43,022 nucleotides of DNA from positions 1-43,022 of the forward strand of contig JAFTGI010000029.1 of NCBI GenBank assembly GCA_017458195.1, read 5' to 3'. The notes below the pieces were generated by a model. That model was given only the letters and a program-made list of their open reading frames with translations. It was not told the DNA's origin and made no database searches. A program made the translations under genes and the position numbers. This DNA comes from Prevotella sp. Lineage in GTDB: Bacteria; Bacteroidota; Bacteroidia; Bacteroidales; Bacteroidaceae. Below, one piece after another: positions 32,442-40,652 of this stretch (positions are counted from its first letter, which is position 1; each line of letters begins with the position of its first letter).

Positions 32442-32630
32442 ATGAAAAAGCAATATATCAATCCTGCAACAAGCATTTTTGACATACAGATGCAGCACCA
32501 AGTGCTGGCTGGTTCTGGCGGCGTAACAAAGAATTCTGACGGCGATGTCGAGAGCGTAGGCATCGGCGGCGACTACGACGGGACTTCACCCATTAAGTCG
32601 CGCGGAGGCAGCCTCTGGGACGAGGACTAA
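32442..32630 (+). CDS. Small acidic-tailed peptide (62 aa), unknown function
   Basis: The frame begins MKKQYINPATSIFDIQMQHQ, continues with a Gly/Asp-rich middle and ends RGGSLWDED. It lies 33 bp downstream of a T9SS-type gene on the same strand, so it is probably in the same transcript. The arrangement and layout match the 60-aa product at 2482-2664 (Y-x-x-P near the start, Trp plus acidic residues at the end). Such short proteins are frequent in Prevotella genomes and lack assigned functions. No classical signal peptide is seen, and LAGSGG after the hydrophobic segment could be a processing point, which is speculation. Confidence 0.65.
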   Translation: MKKQYINPATSIFDIQMQHQVLAGSGGVTKNSDGDVESVGIGGDYDGTSPIKSRGGSLWDED

Positions 32631-32723
32631 TACAGTATTAACTGTAAAAGTTGGGCACGGCTCAATCCGTGAGGACCGAAAGCCGCTGCCATTTAATTGA
32701 TTAGTAAAATTTATTTTAATGAA

Positions 32724-32757
32724 GATGGCGACCCGTCCGTGAGGATGAGTCGCCATC
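32724..32757. terminator. Convergent-gene hairpin
   Basis: GATGGCGAC (32724-32732) and GTCGCCATC (32749-32757) form a perfect 9-bp stem between convergent genes. On the minus strand a weakly T-rich stretch follows. A CCGTGAGGA word occurs both in its loop and about 70 bp upstream. Confidence 0.5.
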
Positions 32758-32761
32758 AGCT

Positions 32762-33430
32762 TTATAACTGAGCCTGAACCGGCTCGGGGACCGCCATCAT
32801 CCGGAGCCACTTGCGGTAGCCGAAGACGGCAAAGACTGTGTAGATGGCGTAGATGCAGGCCTTGAAGGGGATGCCCTTGTAGACGTAGAGGACGCAGCAG
32901 ACGGCATCGACGACGAGCCAGAGGAGCCACTGCTCGACATACTTCTGGGCGAGGGCCCAGAGGGCGACGATGCTGAGTGCGGTGGTGAAGGCGTCGGTCA
33001 CGGGCACGCTGGAGTTGGTGTGGGTCGCGAGGAACCACCAGATGAGCAGCCAGAGGGAAAGGAAAACCAGGAGTGTGGGCAAAATAAGACGCAAAGGAAA
33101 GGAGCCCACCCCCTGCCCAAGGGGGGAGCCCACCCCCGACCCCTCCCCAAGGGAGGGGGGATTGGTTACATTTCTATCCAGACTCCCCTCCCTTGGGGAG
33201 GGGTTGGGGGTGGGCTTTTTCCATTTCAGAAAGCCATAGAGTGCTGCCAGACAGTAGTAGATGGCCATGCCGAAGTCGGCGTAGAGCCCTGCCCGATAGT
33301 AGAGCACCATGTCGACGGCGGGCATGACGACAGAGGCCAGCCACAACCAGATGCTGGCACGATACTCCAAGTAGAGGTAGACCAAACCGACGGCAAAGCC
33401 GAGCAGGTCGAGAAATCGAAGGGTATCCAT
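32762..33430 (-). CDS. pnuT: PnuC-family transporter, probably thiamine (PnuT), with in-frame repeat insertion
   Basis: The product (222 aa) is an integral inner-membrane permease. Hydrophobic helices with the PnuC pattern are visible (LLGFAVGLVYLYLEYRASIW, WLASVVMPAVDMVLYYRAGL, LILPTLLVFLSLWLLIWWFL, WLLWLVVDAVCCVLYVYKGI). The thiamine assignment rests on context: it lies downstream of a TonB receptor whose leader is a TPP riboswitch, and omr-pnuT operons are known in Bacteroidota. About 40 residues (72-111, including PTPNPSPREG) are encoded by a palindromic element, placed in the cytoplasmic or periplasmic loop between helices, and the frame stays open. No thiamine pyrophosphokinase gene follows. 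Confidence 0.8.
   Translation of the reverse strand: MDTLRFLDLLGFAVGLVYLYLEYRASIWLWLASVVMPAVDMVLYYRAGLYADFGMAIYYCLAALYGFLKWKKPTPNPSPREGSLDRNVTNPPSLGEGSGVGSPLGQGVGSFPLRLILPTLLVFLSLWLLIWWFLATHTNSSVPVTDAFTTALSIVALWALAQKYVEQWLLWLVVDAVCCVLYVYKGIPFKACIYAIYTVFAVFGYRKWLRMMAVPEPVQAQL
33102..33215. repeat. Palindromic element inserted in frame in pnuT
   Basis: Arms of 31 nt at 33128-33158 and 33185-33215 pair with a single mismatch around a 26-nt loop. A partial third copy lies at about 33102-33130. The words are runs like CCCACCCCC and CCCTCCCCAAGGG. Its translation on the minus strand (PTPNPSPREG and SLGEGSGVG) is a sequence type known to interrupt proteins in Bacteroidota genomes. Confidence 0.9.
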
Positions 33431-33450
33431 TTCGCAGTGTAATTAGAATT

Positions 33451-33530
33451 AGTAATTAGTAATGAGTAATTAGTAATTACGTCAGACCAGCAAAAGTGAC
33501 ACAATTACTAATTACTCATTACTAATTACT
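33451..33530. repeat. Perfect 28-bp inverted repeat between TonB receptor and pnuT
   Basis: 33451-33478 is the exact inverse of 33503-33530, both built from AGTAATT/AATGAG words, with a 24-nt spacer. It occupies most of the 106-bp gap inside the riboswitch-controlled operon. It could form a stable hairpin that protects or separates the two halves of the message. Confidence 0.9.
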
Positions 33531-33536
33531 CATTAT

Positions 33537-35927
33537 TTAAAATTTAAGCGTAACGCTGCCCATGACGGTGCGGCCGGCCATGGGGATGAAGCCTATCTGA
33601 TAGTAGCGGTTGTCGTTGGGATGGCCGTAGCCGTCGAGGATGCTCGAGTAGACCCAGCCACTGGAGGCGTAGCGGGCACCCAGGACGTTGTTCACGTTCA
33701 GACCGACGATGGCCTCGCGCAGACCTTTTACGCGCAGGGGCAACTTATACGACGCATAGACATTCGACACGCAGAACGAGGGCAGCGAGCGGTCTTCGTT
33801 CTCGGTGTTGTCGAGATACTGGCGCGAGGTGAAGTTGGTGTGCCATGTAGCTTGCAGACCCTTATAGTGGAAATCGATGAAACCGTTCAAAATGGCTGAC
33901 GGCGAGAAGGCCAGCGTCGTGTTGTCGTAGTGGATGGGCCGGAAGGAGTCGTCCCAGTCTTCAGAGGCCATCTCGGTGAAATCCTTCAGCTTGTTACGGC
34001 TCAGGGCGGCGTTGCCCTCGAGGGTGAGCACGGGCAGGAGATCCCAGGCGGCCGTCAGCTCGACGCCCATGCGATAGGACGACTTGATGTTGGTGGTCAG
34101 GTTCTCGCCAATCTCGCTCTGCTCGCCGGTCTGCACGAACTGGTTGTCGTAGTCCATGTAGTAGAGGTTGGCGCCGAGGCGCAGGCTGCGTGTGGAATAG
34201 CTGTAGCCCAGCTCATAGTCGATAAGGCTCTCGGCCTCGGGGAAGGGATACTTGTAGTTGTCGGTGAAGTTGTTGCGCTCGGGCTCGCGGTGGCTGACGG
34301 CGGCCGAGGCGTAGGCATGGTGCGGTCCGGCGCTGTAGCTCAGGCCCACCTTGGGGTTGAAGAAGTTGTAGTGCTCGTCGACGTTGAGCGGCTGGTTGTA
34401 GTAGCGTCCGCCCTCCTCGTAGAAGCGGTCGTTGATGCCGCTGGTCTTATAGTCGACGTGGCGATACTGCACGTCGGCGAACAGCTTCCACTGCATGGTC
34501 AGGTCGTAGCTGGCCTTAAGGAAGGCGCTCAGGTCCACCTTGTCGGCGTCGGAGTCGTAGTACTTATAGTCGCCATTGGCGAGCACCTCCTGGCTGATGG
34601 TCGGGTCGGCAATGTAGGTGACGTAGCCGAAGTGGTCGGCATTGAACAGCTGAGCCGACAGACCGCCGATGATCTCCTTGCGCTCGCTCTTGTAGCGGGT
34701 GTTGAACAGGGCGCCGAGCTGGTTCTGCGACATGCCCTTCTGGCGCACGGCGTCGGTCTTCACCGACTTGCCCTTGGCGTTGACATAGTCGAGTCCGAAC
34801 TTCGACACCTTGCTGTCGGGGCGGAACTCATCGTAGTAGCCGCGGCCGTAGGTGTAGTGGAGGGTTCCCGAGGCGGTCCAGCCGTTCTGCCAGTCGTAGG
34901 CCAGCGAGAGCAGGTTGTGGCTCTGGTGGAAGTTGTCGGTCGTGCGGGGCCAATAGGAGCCGTCGGCCATCGTGTAGCGCTCGGTCAGGTAGTTGCCCGA
35001 GGCGTCCTTGACGAAGAGACCGTCGTCGCCGGTCTTCAGGCGCTCATAGAGCGAGTTGTAGCGGCCGAGCCCGGCGTCCCACATGTCCTTGTAGGTCTTG
35101 ATGCCCGTCCGGGTCTGGTAGGCCCATGAACCGTCGTCGTAGTTGCCGTCCATGAGCGAATAGTCGTTTGAGCCGGCGGTGATGCCGTTCCAGGCCTGTC
35201 CGGTCTTCTCGAAGTTGCCGAAGTTCTTGTAGGTGATGCTGAACTGCTCGTCGAGCCATGTCAGTCCGCCGTAGTAGGAGCCCGAGCGGCCGTCGGTGCC
35301 GTGGATGAAACCGTCGGTCTGCGTCTCATGGTAGGCGCCGTCGAGGATGAAGTGCTGGCCGATGAGGCCGGTGGAGAACTGTCCGCCGACGTTGAATGTA
35401 TTATAAGAACCATACGAGGCCGACACCTCGGCCGACGGGCGTGTCATGGGAGCCTTCGACGTCATGGCCACGGTACCGCCGAAGGCGCCGTCGCCGTTGA
35501 CGCTGGTGCCTACGCCGCGCTGTATCTGCACGGAGCCCAGGAGCGAGCCGTAGCTGTTCATGTTGGCCCAGAAGACGGTCTGGTCCTCAGGCGAGTTGAG
35601 GGGCACGCCGTCGAGCGTCACATTTATGCGCGAGCCGGCAGCGCCGCGGATGCGCATGTAAACGGTGCCCGTGCCCAGTCCGTTCTCGCTCCAGGCCTGC
35701 ACACCCGGCGTGCGGGCAAAGAGGAAGGGCAGCTCCTGACCGGTGGTCGAGAAGCTGGCAAGCTCCTGCCGCTTGATGTTGCTGACGGCGTAGGGGGCGT
35801 TCTTCTGCGTGCGCACGCCGCTGACGACGACCTCCTGCAGTTTCTCCATCTTCAGCGAGTCAGCGTCCTGCGCCCCCACCGAAGCAGCGACGGCCACGGC
35901 CATCGCGGTGAAAAGAATCTTCTTCAT
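33537..35927 (-). CDS. TonB-dependent outer-membrane receptor, probably for thiamine
   Basis: The product (796 aa) has a signal peptide (KKILFTAMAVAVAASVGAQ), a TonB-box-like segment (LQEVVVSGVRTQ), a plug domain (ELPFLFARTPGVQAWSENGL, VYMRIRGAAGSRINVTLDGV, then GVGTSVNGDGAFGGTVAMTS) and a beta-barrel ending GSVTLKF. Unlike the SusC-type protein it lacks the carboxypeptidase-D-like domain and a SusD partner. The leader carries a TPP riboswitch (35978-36060), so expression is expected to be shut off when thiamine pyrophosphate is plentiful. With the downstream PnuT it would move thiamine or its phosphate across both membranes. Confidence 0.9.
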   Translation of the reverse strand: MKKILFTAMAVAVAASVGAQDADSLKMEKLQEVVVSGVRTQKNAPYAVSNIKRQELASFSTTGQELPFLFARTPGVQAWSENGLGTGTVYMRIRGAAGSRINVTLDGVPLNSPEDQTVFWANMNSYGSLLGSVQIQRGVGTSVNGDGAFGGTVAMTSKAPMTRPSAEVSASYGSYNTFNVGGQFSTGLIGQHFILDGAYHETQTDGFIHGTDGRSGSYYGGLTWLDEQFSITYKNFGNFEKTGQAWNGITAGSNDYSLMDGNYDDGSWAYQTRTGIKTYKDMWDAGLGRYNSLYERLKTGDDGLFVKDASGNYLTERYTMADGSYWPRTTDNFHQSHNLLSLAYDWQNGWTASGTLHYTYGRGYYDEFRPDSKVSKFGLDYVNAKGKSVKTDAVRQKGMSQNQLGALFNTRYKSERKEIIGGLSAQLFNADHFGYVTYIADPTISQEVLANGDYKYYDSDADKVDLSAFLKASYDLTMQWKLFADVQYRHVDYKTSGINDRFYEEGGRYYNQPLNVDEHYNFFNPKVGLSYSAGPHHAYASAAVSHREPERNNFTDNYKYPFPEAESLIDYELGYSYSTRSLRLGANLYYMDYDNQFVQTGEQSEIGENLTTNIKSSYRMGVELTAAWDLLPVLTLEGNAALSRNKLKDFTEMASEDWDDSFRPIHYDNTTLAFSPSAILNGFIDFHYKGLQATWHTNFTSRQYLDNTENEDRSLPSFCVSNVYASYKLPLRVKGLREAIVGLNVNNVLGARYASSGWVYSSILDGYGHPNDNRYYQIGFIPMAGRTVMGSVTLKF

Positions 35928-35977
35928 TCTTTATTACAATTTATTAAAACATTAATATTCCAGGGGGAAAAAATCCG

Positions 35978-36060
35978 TTTCATCCCTTCGTCGGTATTAC
36001 CCGCATCAGGTCGTTGAGGGTATCATCTCAGCCCGCCACTCCAACGGGCACCCCTTGAAT
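35978..36060 (-). promoter_or_regulatory. TPP riboswitch (THI element)
   Basis: Read on the minus strand the leader contains the conserved blocks in order: GGGGTGCCCG (about 36054-36045), GGCTGAGA, ATACCC, ACCTGAT and GGGTAATACCGACGAAGGGA (ending near 35983). The 5' TTCA and 3' TGAA close helix P1. It lies about 50 nt before the TonB receptor ATG and just after the -7 box at 36068-36075. Regulation is probably by sequestering the translation start, because no clear terminator follows. Confidence 0.93.
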
Positions 36061-36067
36061 CCGGGTG

Positions 36068-36075
36068 CAAAGTTA
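36068..36075 (-). promoter_or_regulatory. -7 box of the thiamine uptake operon
   Basis: TAACTTTG on the minus strand. Transcription would start near 36062, directly at the beginning of the riboswitch. No good -33 TTTG is seen. Confidence 0.6.
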
Positions 36076-36144
36076 CGAATAATAAATGAGAAATAAAAAT
36101 AAGAAGTGAGAAATTTTTCATTCCTCACTTCTCCTTTTATTCTT

Positions 36145-38673
36145 TTATTCTTCAAAAGATCCGTAGCCGCCCATGCTGTCGTCGTCGGTGGTGCCTTGCT
36201 GGTCGTCGCGGCCGGGACGCTTCTTCTGGTTCATGTTGCCGAAGTTCCAGGTCAGCTGCAGGTTGATGCGGGGGGCGCGGTGGCCGCGCTGGTGACGCCA
36301 GAAGGTGGGGCCTTCGGTGAAGTTCTCCCACCGGCGTGAGTCGAAGACGTCGCGCCAGTTGAGGGCCAGCGCGAACTTCTTGTTCAGGAAGGTCTTGCGC
36401 ACGCCCAGGTCGAGCGAACCGTTGGCGCGGCGGTAGCCCTGCGTGATGACCTGTCGCGAGCGATAGTTGCCCGTGGCCTGGACGGAGATATTATAAGGCA
36501 GGATGACCGACGCCAGCAGACGGGCGTCCCAGGCAAAGTTCTCGTCGGGGTCGCCCGTGACCTTCTGCCCCTCGACGACCGTAGAGAAACCGTCCAGGTG
36601 GTAGTAGTAGGCGTTGAGCGTGGTGGTCAGGTCGAGAATCTTCCAGAGCTTGTCCTTCAGGATAAGCTCGGCGCCGGCGCGCTGGCTGCGGGCCACGTTG
36701 AGGTTGGTCATGAACATGACGGGCTGGCCCTCGTACTGGCCCTGATAGCGGATGCGCTGCATCACGTCGGTCGAGGGCCTGTAGTAGGTGCCTATCGAGA
36801 GCGTGTGGTCGGCCCAGGTCTTCAGGTAGTTGAGCGAGAACGAGTTGGTGTACTCGGGTGTCAGCTCAGGATTGCCGAACTCGATCATCGAGGCGTCGCG
36901 CGTGTTCTTGAACGAGTTGAGCTGTCCGCCCCAGGGACGGCGCAGGCGGCGCGTATAGTTCAGCTGCAGCTGCGACGAGGAGGTCAGCTCATAGTTGAGG
37001 AACAGCGAGGGGAACAGCTGGAAATAGTCTTTCTTGAAGGGCGTCTCCGTCTGATAGTAGTCGATGCTGCGGGTGTCCACCTTCCAGTATTCGCCGCGCA
37101 TGCCGGCCATGACGCCCAGTCGGCCGAACTTCATGTTGGCCGTGGCGTAGAGGGCATGGACGTCCATGTCGTAGATGAAGCGGTTGTTGAAGTAGGCATC
37201 CTCCACGAGGCGCGGGTCATTAGGCGTGAGTCGCTCGGCCTGGCCCTGAGCGGCATATTCGAAGCTCGACTGCGGCGTGTTCTCATGCGAGAAGCGGCCC
37301 TGATAGCCGGCCTCCAGCTTGAAGTCCTTGGTGATCTGGTTCTCGTAGTCCAGCTTCGTCTCCCAGTTGCGGTTGTTGATGTTCATGGGCCGGTACTGGT
37401 AGGAAAAAGCAGAAGGGGGGGCCTGGACTAAGTATGTCGTGTCGTTCAGATATTCATTCGACCCGTCGTTCGACCATTTGTTGAACGAGACTGAGGCGTC
37501 GAGCTTGTGCGTACCCTGCTCGTTGAACTTATGGGTGTAGGAGAGCTCGCCGTTGTACATGTGGTTGTCGCCGTCGCCCCAGGTCTGGCGGCGCAGCAGG
37601 CGGTCGTCCTGCTGGGTGCCGGCAGCGGTGTAGGTGCCGTAGCGATAGGTGGTCAGGTTGTCGCTCTCGCGGTTGCCCTGCATGGTCATGCCGGTGAGCG
37701 CGAGGTCGTCGTTCTCGGTCAGGTGGAAGGTCAGTCCGGCGCGGGCGAAGAGTCCGCCGCCGTTGTTATTGTCGTCGCCTTCGCTGATTTGATAGGAGCT
37801 AAAGGCTGAACCTTTAGCCACTCTGTAGCGCTGGTCGCTCATGTTCGAGCCCGTGCCCTTGCGGCGACGGTAGCCCAGGTTGGCATAGGCATCGACCCAC
37901 TTCGACGAGTAGTTGATGTTGCCGCCCACGTTCCAGCCGCCCTGCTGGTTGGCACCCGTCTGAACGGAGCCGTAGTAGCCGGCGCGGCGGTCGCGCTTCA
38001 TCACGATGTTGATGATGCCGGCGGTGCCCTCGGGCGAATATTTCGCGCTGGGGTTGTCGATGACCTCGATGCGCTCGATGCTCTCGGCGGGAATCTGCTG
38101 CAGGATCTCAGCACGGTTGTCGGTGGTCAGTCCGCTGGCCTTGCCGTTGATCCACACCTCGACCGACGAGTTGCCGCGCAGCGAGATCTCGCCGTCGGTG
38201 GTCACCTCGACGGAGGGGATGTTCTCCAGCAGGTCGGTCACGGAGCCGCCGGCCGCCGCCAGCACCTCGTCGACGGTGAACGTCTTGCGGTCCACCTCGA
38301 GCTTCATCTGCGAGCGCTGACCGGTCACCTGCACCTCCTTCAGCGTGTGGGTGTCCTCGGTCATATAGATGGCGTTGTAGTGCTGCGTGCGCTTCTGCGG
38401 CGACAGCTGGAAGGAGCGCGTCACCGTCCGGTAGCCCACGAACGAGACCTGCAGCGTGTAGCTGCCGTCCTTAAGGCCCGTGATGCTGAACTGGCCCTTC
38501 ACGTCGGTCATTCCGCCCCCGACGAGCTTGCCGCCGGCGTCGGTCACCTTGACATTCACAAACTGCAGCGCCTCGTCGGTCTGCTTGTCGAGCACGCGGC
38601 CTCGCACCACGCCCTGCGCCTGCATGCCGACGGCACACAGCACGAGGGCAATCATCAATAAGAATCGATTCAT
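36145..38673 (-). CDS. TonB-dependent receptor-like outer-membrane beta-barrel protein
   Basis: The product (842 aa) has a signal peptide (NRFLLMIALVLCAVGMQAQ), a carboxypeptidase-D regulatory-like domain (GRVLDKQTDEALQFVNVKVT to VSFVGYRTVTRSF, about 22-105), a plug (VTDLLENIPSVEVTTDGEIS, then ERIEVIDNPSAKYSPEGTAG) and a barrel of the OMP_b-brl_3 type (FPSLFLNYELTSSSQLQLNY, TRRLRRPWGGQLN). It lacks the SusC signature and a SusD partner. The barrel-end block INLQLTWNFGN is followed by an unusual hydrophilic extension (KKRPGRDDQQ, then DDDSMGGYGSFEE). It probably serves uptake or assembly of an unknown ligand. Two tiny genes precede it in the same direction (34-bp gap), and all three may be one operon. 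Confidence 0.85.
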   Translation of the reverse strand: MNRFLLMIALVLCAVGMQAQGVVRGRVLDKQTDEALQFVNVKVTDAGGKLVGGGMTDVKGQFSITGLKDGSYTLQVSFVGYRTVTRSFQLSPQKRTQHYNAIYMTEDTHTLKEVQVTGQRSQMKLEVDRKTFTVDEVLAAAGGSVTDLLENIPSVEVTTDGEISLRGNSSVEVWINGKASGLTTDNRAEILQQIPAESIERIEVIDNPSAKYSPEGTAGIINIVMKRDRRAGYYGSVQTGANQQGGWNVGGNINYSSKWVDAYANLGYRRRKGTGSNMSDQRYRVAKGSAFSSYQISEGDDNNNGGGLFARAGLTFHLTENDDLALTGMTMQGNRESDNLTTYRYGTYTAAGTQQDDRLLRRQTWGDGDNHMYNGELSYTHKFNEQGTHKLDASVSFNKWSNDGSNEYLNDTTYLVQAPPSAFSYQYRPMNINNRNWETKLDYENQITKDFKLEAGYQGRFSHENTPQSSFEYAAQGQAERLTPNDPRLVEDAYFNNRFIYDMDVHALYATANMKFGRLGVMAGMRGEYWKVDTRSIDYYQTETPFKKDYFQLFPSLFLNYELTSSSQLQLNYTRRLRRPWGGQLNSFKNTRDASMIEFGNPELTPEYTNSFSLNYLKTWADHTLSIGTYYRPSTDVMQRIRYQGQYEGQPVMFMTNLNVARSQRAGAELILKDKLWKILDLTTTLNAYYYHLDGFSTVVEGQKVTGDPDENFAWDARLLASVILPYNISVQATGNYRSRQVITQGYRRANGSLDLGVRKTFLNKKFALALNWRDVFDSRRWENFTEGPTFWRHQRGHRAPRINLQLTWNFGNMNQKKRPGRDDQQGTTDDDSMGGYGSFEE

Positions 38674-38707
38674 AACGTTAAGTCTGACGCGCCCAGGAGG
38701 GCAAAGT

Positions 38708-38863
38708 TTAACTGTTCAGCAGAAAATAGAAGGCAGCGGCAATGAGCAGGATCAGATAGCTGCAGCCCTTCCAGATCTTCCCAAACACGTAGCATGCCAG
38801 CAACAGCAGGACGACCACCATGATCTCCGTCATGCCGAAGTGCAGCGGCTGATAGTCCATCAT
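38708..38863 (-). CDS. Small membrane protein (51 aa)
   Basis: Start MMDYQPLHFG, then a single or double membrane segment: TEIMVVVLLLLACYVFGKIW and CSYLILLIAAAFYFLL. Its ATG overlaps the stop of the upstream 44-aa frame (ATGA), and the outer-membrane receptor gene starts 34 bp downstream. No family was recognised. The coupled arrangement and clean membrane topology support a real gene. It may be an accessory inner-membrane protein for the receptor, which is inference. Confidence 0.6.
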   Translation of the reverse strand: MMDYQPLHFGMTEIMVVVLLLLACYVFGKIWKGCSYLILLIAAAFYFLLNS

Positions 38864-38994
38864 GCCTTCCAGACCGTCGAAGTCGTCAGCACCCCGCCGC
38901 CCATGTCGTCGTCGTCCAGCTCCTGAGCACGCAGGGAGAGCCCTGTCAGCAACGTGCAGAAGAGGCAATAGATCCTGAAAAGAACTTTCTTCAT
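38860..38994 (-). CDS. Small secreted peptide (44 aa)
   Basis: The frame MKKVLFRIYCLFCTLLTGLS continues LRAQ (probable signal-peptidase site after RAQ) and leaves a mature peptide of about 19 residues, ELDDDDMGGGVLTTSTVWKA. Its stop overlaps the next start by 4 bp. The mature part shares an acidic-MGG pattern with the C-terminal extension of the receptor two genes downstream (DDDSMGGYGSFEE). No family was recognised; a start-to-stop frame with a good signal peptide and coupling is the evidence that it is real. Confidence 0.55.
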   Translation of the reverse strand: MKKVLFRIYCLFCTLLTGLSLRAQELDDDDMGGGVLTTSTVWKA

Positions 38995-39030
38995 CGTGTT
39001 GGAAATACCTCATTCACTGATTTTGCGGCG

Positions 39031-39038
39031 CAAAGGTA
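39031..39038 (-). promoter_or_regulatory. -7 box for the small-peptide/receptor operon
   Basis: TACCTTTG on the minus strand, 37 bp before the ATG at 38994. The -33 element is not clear. Confidence 0.45.
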
Positions 39039-39080
39039 CAAAATAATTCTCAAAATCAGCCATATATTAAAATATTTTTG

Positions 39081-39088
39081 TAATTTTG
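39081..39088 (+). promoter_or_regulatory. -7 box of the CoA-transferase gene
   Basis: TAATTTTG, with the ATG 36 bp further on at 39124. No TTTG lies at the right distance upstream. Confidence 0.45.
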
Positions 39089-39123
39089 CAGCCGAAAATC
39101 CAAAACAACCTATAAATAGTATT

Positions 39124-40629
39124 ATGGCTTATACACGTATGACCGCTGCCGAGGCTGCAGCGCTGATCAAGAATGGAGAGAACCTGGCCATGAGCGGATT
39201 CACACCCGCCGGCGTGGCCAAGGCAGTGACTAAGGAGCTGGCCAAGATTGCCGTCAAGGAGCACGAGCAGGGCCGCGAATTCAAGGTGGGCATCTTCACC
39301 GGTGCCTCCACGGGACAGTCGACCGACGGCGACCTCGCCGCTGCCGGTGCCATCAAGTACCGCGCACCCTACACGACCAACCCCGACTTCCGCAAGCACG
39401 TCAACATGGGCGAGATTCCCTACAACGACCTGCACCTGAGCCACATGGCACAGGAGCTGCGCTACGGCTTCTACGGCCAGATCGACTGGGCCATCCTCGA
39501 GGTCTGCGACATTGAGGACTGCGGCTCGGAGTATCACGCCTACCTGACCGCCGCCGGCGGCATCTCGCCCACGGCAGCCCGTCTGGCCAAGCACATCATC
39601 CTGGAGCTCAACTCGTTCCACAACCCCAACGCCAAGCTGATGCACGACGTCTATGAGCCGCTGGATCCCCCTTACCGCAAGCCCATCCCCATCGTCAACG
39701 TGGGCGACCGCATCGGCGTGCCCTACGTCGTCATTCCCAAGGACAAGCTCGTCGGCGTCGTCGAGTGCAACATTCCCGATGAGGCCCGCGCCTTCAAGGA
39801 CTCGGATCCCGTCACGGACCAGATCGGCTTCCTGACCGCTGAGTTCCTGGTCGAGGAGATGCACAAGGGCCGCATTCCCAAGGAGTTCCTGCCCCTGCAG
39901 AGCGGTGTGGGTTCAACGGCCAACGCCATCCTCGGCGCACTGGGCAAGGACAAGCACGTGCCCGACTTCAACGTCTACACCGAGGTCATCCAGGACGCCG
40001 TCGTCGAGATGCTCATCAACGGCCGCGTGAAGGACGCATCGGCCTGCTCGCTGACCGTCTCCAACGACTGTCTGATGCAGGTCTACGACCACATGGACTA
40101 CCTGAAGGACCACCTGACGCTGCGCCAGAGCGAGATCTCGAACAACCCTGAAGTGATTCGCCGACTGGGCGTCATCGCCATCAATACGGCCATCGAGGTC
40201 GACATCTACGGCAACGCCAACTCGACCCACATCAGCGGCACGAAGATGATGAACGGCATCGGCGGCTCGGGCGACTTCGAGCGCAACGCCTACCTCTCGA
40301 TCTTCACCTGCCCCTCAGTGGCCAAGGGCGGTCTGATCTCGTCGATTGTCCCCTTCGTCAGCCATCAGGACCACTCGGAGCACGATGTCAACATCATCGT
40401 CACCGAGCAGGGCATCGCCGACCTGCGCGGCAAGAGCCCCGTGCAGCGTGCTGAGTGCATCATCGAAAACTGCGCCCACCCCGACTATCGTCCGCTGCTG
40501 CGCGAATACGTGCGCATCGCCAAGGGTGGCCACACGCGCCACAACCTGCCCGCCGCCTTCGCCATGCACGACTCGCTGGCCCGCAAGGGTGACATGCACC
40601 TGACCGACTTCTCGGAGTACGTGAAGTAA
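39124..40629 (+). CDS. Acetyl-CoA hydrolase/transferase family, probable succinate-type CoA-transferase
   Basis: The product (501 aa) belongs to the acetyl-CoA hydrolase/CoA-transferase family (Cat1/AarC/ScpC-like). These enzymes move CoA between acids such as succinate, acetate and propionate through a glutamyl-CoA intermediate. The catalytic Glu is most likely Glu287 in FNVYTEVIQD. The loops GSTANAILGAL and YGNANSTHISGTKMMNGIGG match the acyl-CoA site of the family. There is no signal peptide, so it is cytoplasmic. It fits succinate, acetate and propionate fermentation in Bacteroidales. Which pair of acids it uses cannot be decided from sequence alone. A hairpin with T7 (40699-40753) ends the transcript. 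Confidence 0.92.
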   Translation: MAYTRMTAAEAAALIKNGENLAMSGFTPAGVAKAVTKELAKIAVKEHEQGREFKVGIFTGASTGQSTDGDLAAAGAIKYRAPYTTNPDFRKHVNMGEIPYNDLHLSHMAQELRYGFYGQIDWAILEVCDIEDCGSEYHAYLTAAGGISPTAARLAKHIILELNSFHNPNAKLMHDVYEPLDPPYRKPIPIVNVGDRIGVPYVVIPKDKLVGVVECNIPDEARAFKDSDPVTDQIGFLTAEFLVEEMHKGRIPKEFLPLQSGVGSTANAILGALGKDKHVPDFNVYTEVIQDAVVEMLINGRVKDASACSLTVSNDCLMQVYDHMDYLKDHLTLRQSEISNNPEVIRRLGVIAINTAIEVDIYGNANSTHISGTKMMNGIGGSGDFERNAYLSIFTCPSVAKGGLISSIVPFVSHQDHSEHDVNIIVTEQGIADLRGKSPVQRAECIIENCAHPDYRPLLREYVRIAKGGHTRHNLPAAFAMHDSLARKGDMHLTDFSEYVK

Positions 40630-40652
40630 AAACTTTCGCTGGCTTTTAAACG

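Noticed and set aside
32970..33442. Plus-strand frames rich in Pro/Gly opposite pnuT
   Set aside because: They are translations of the palindromic element and of antisense membrane helices.
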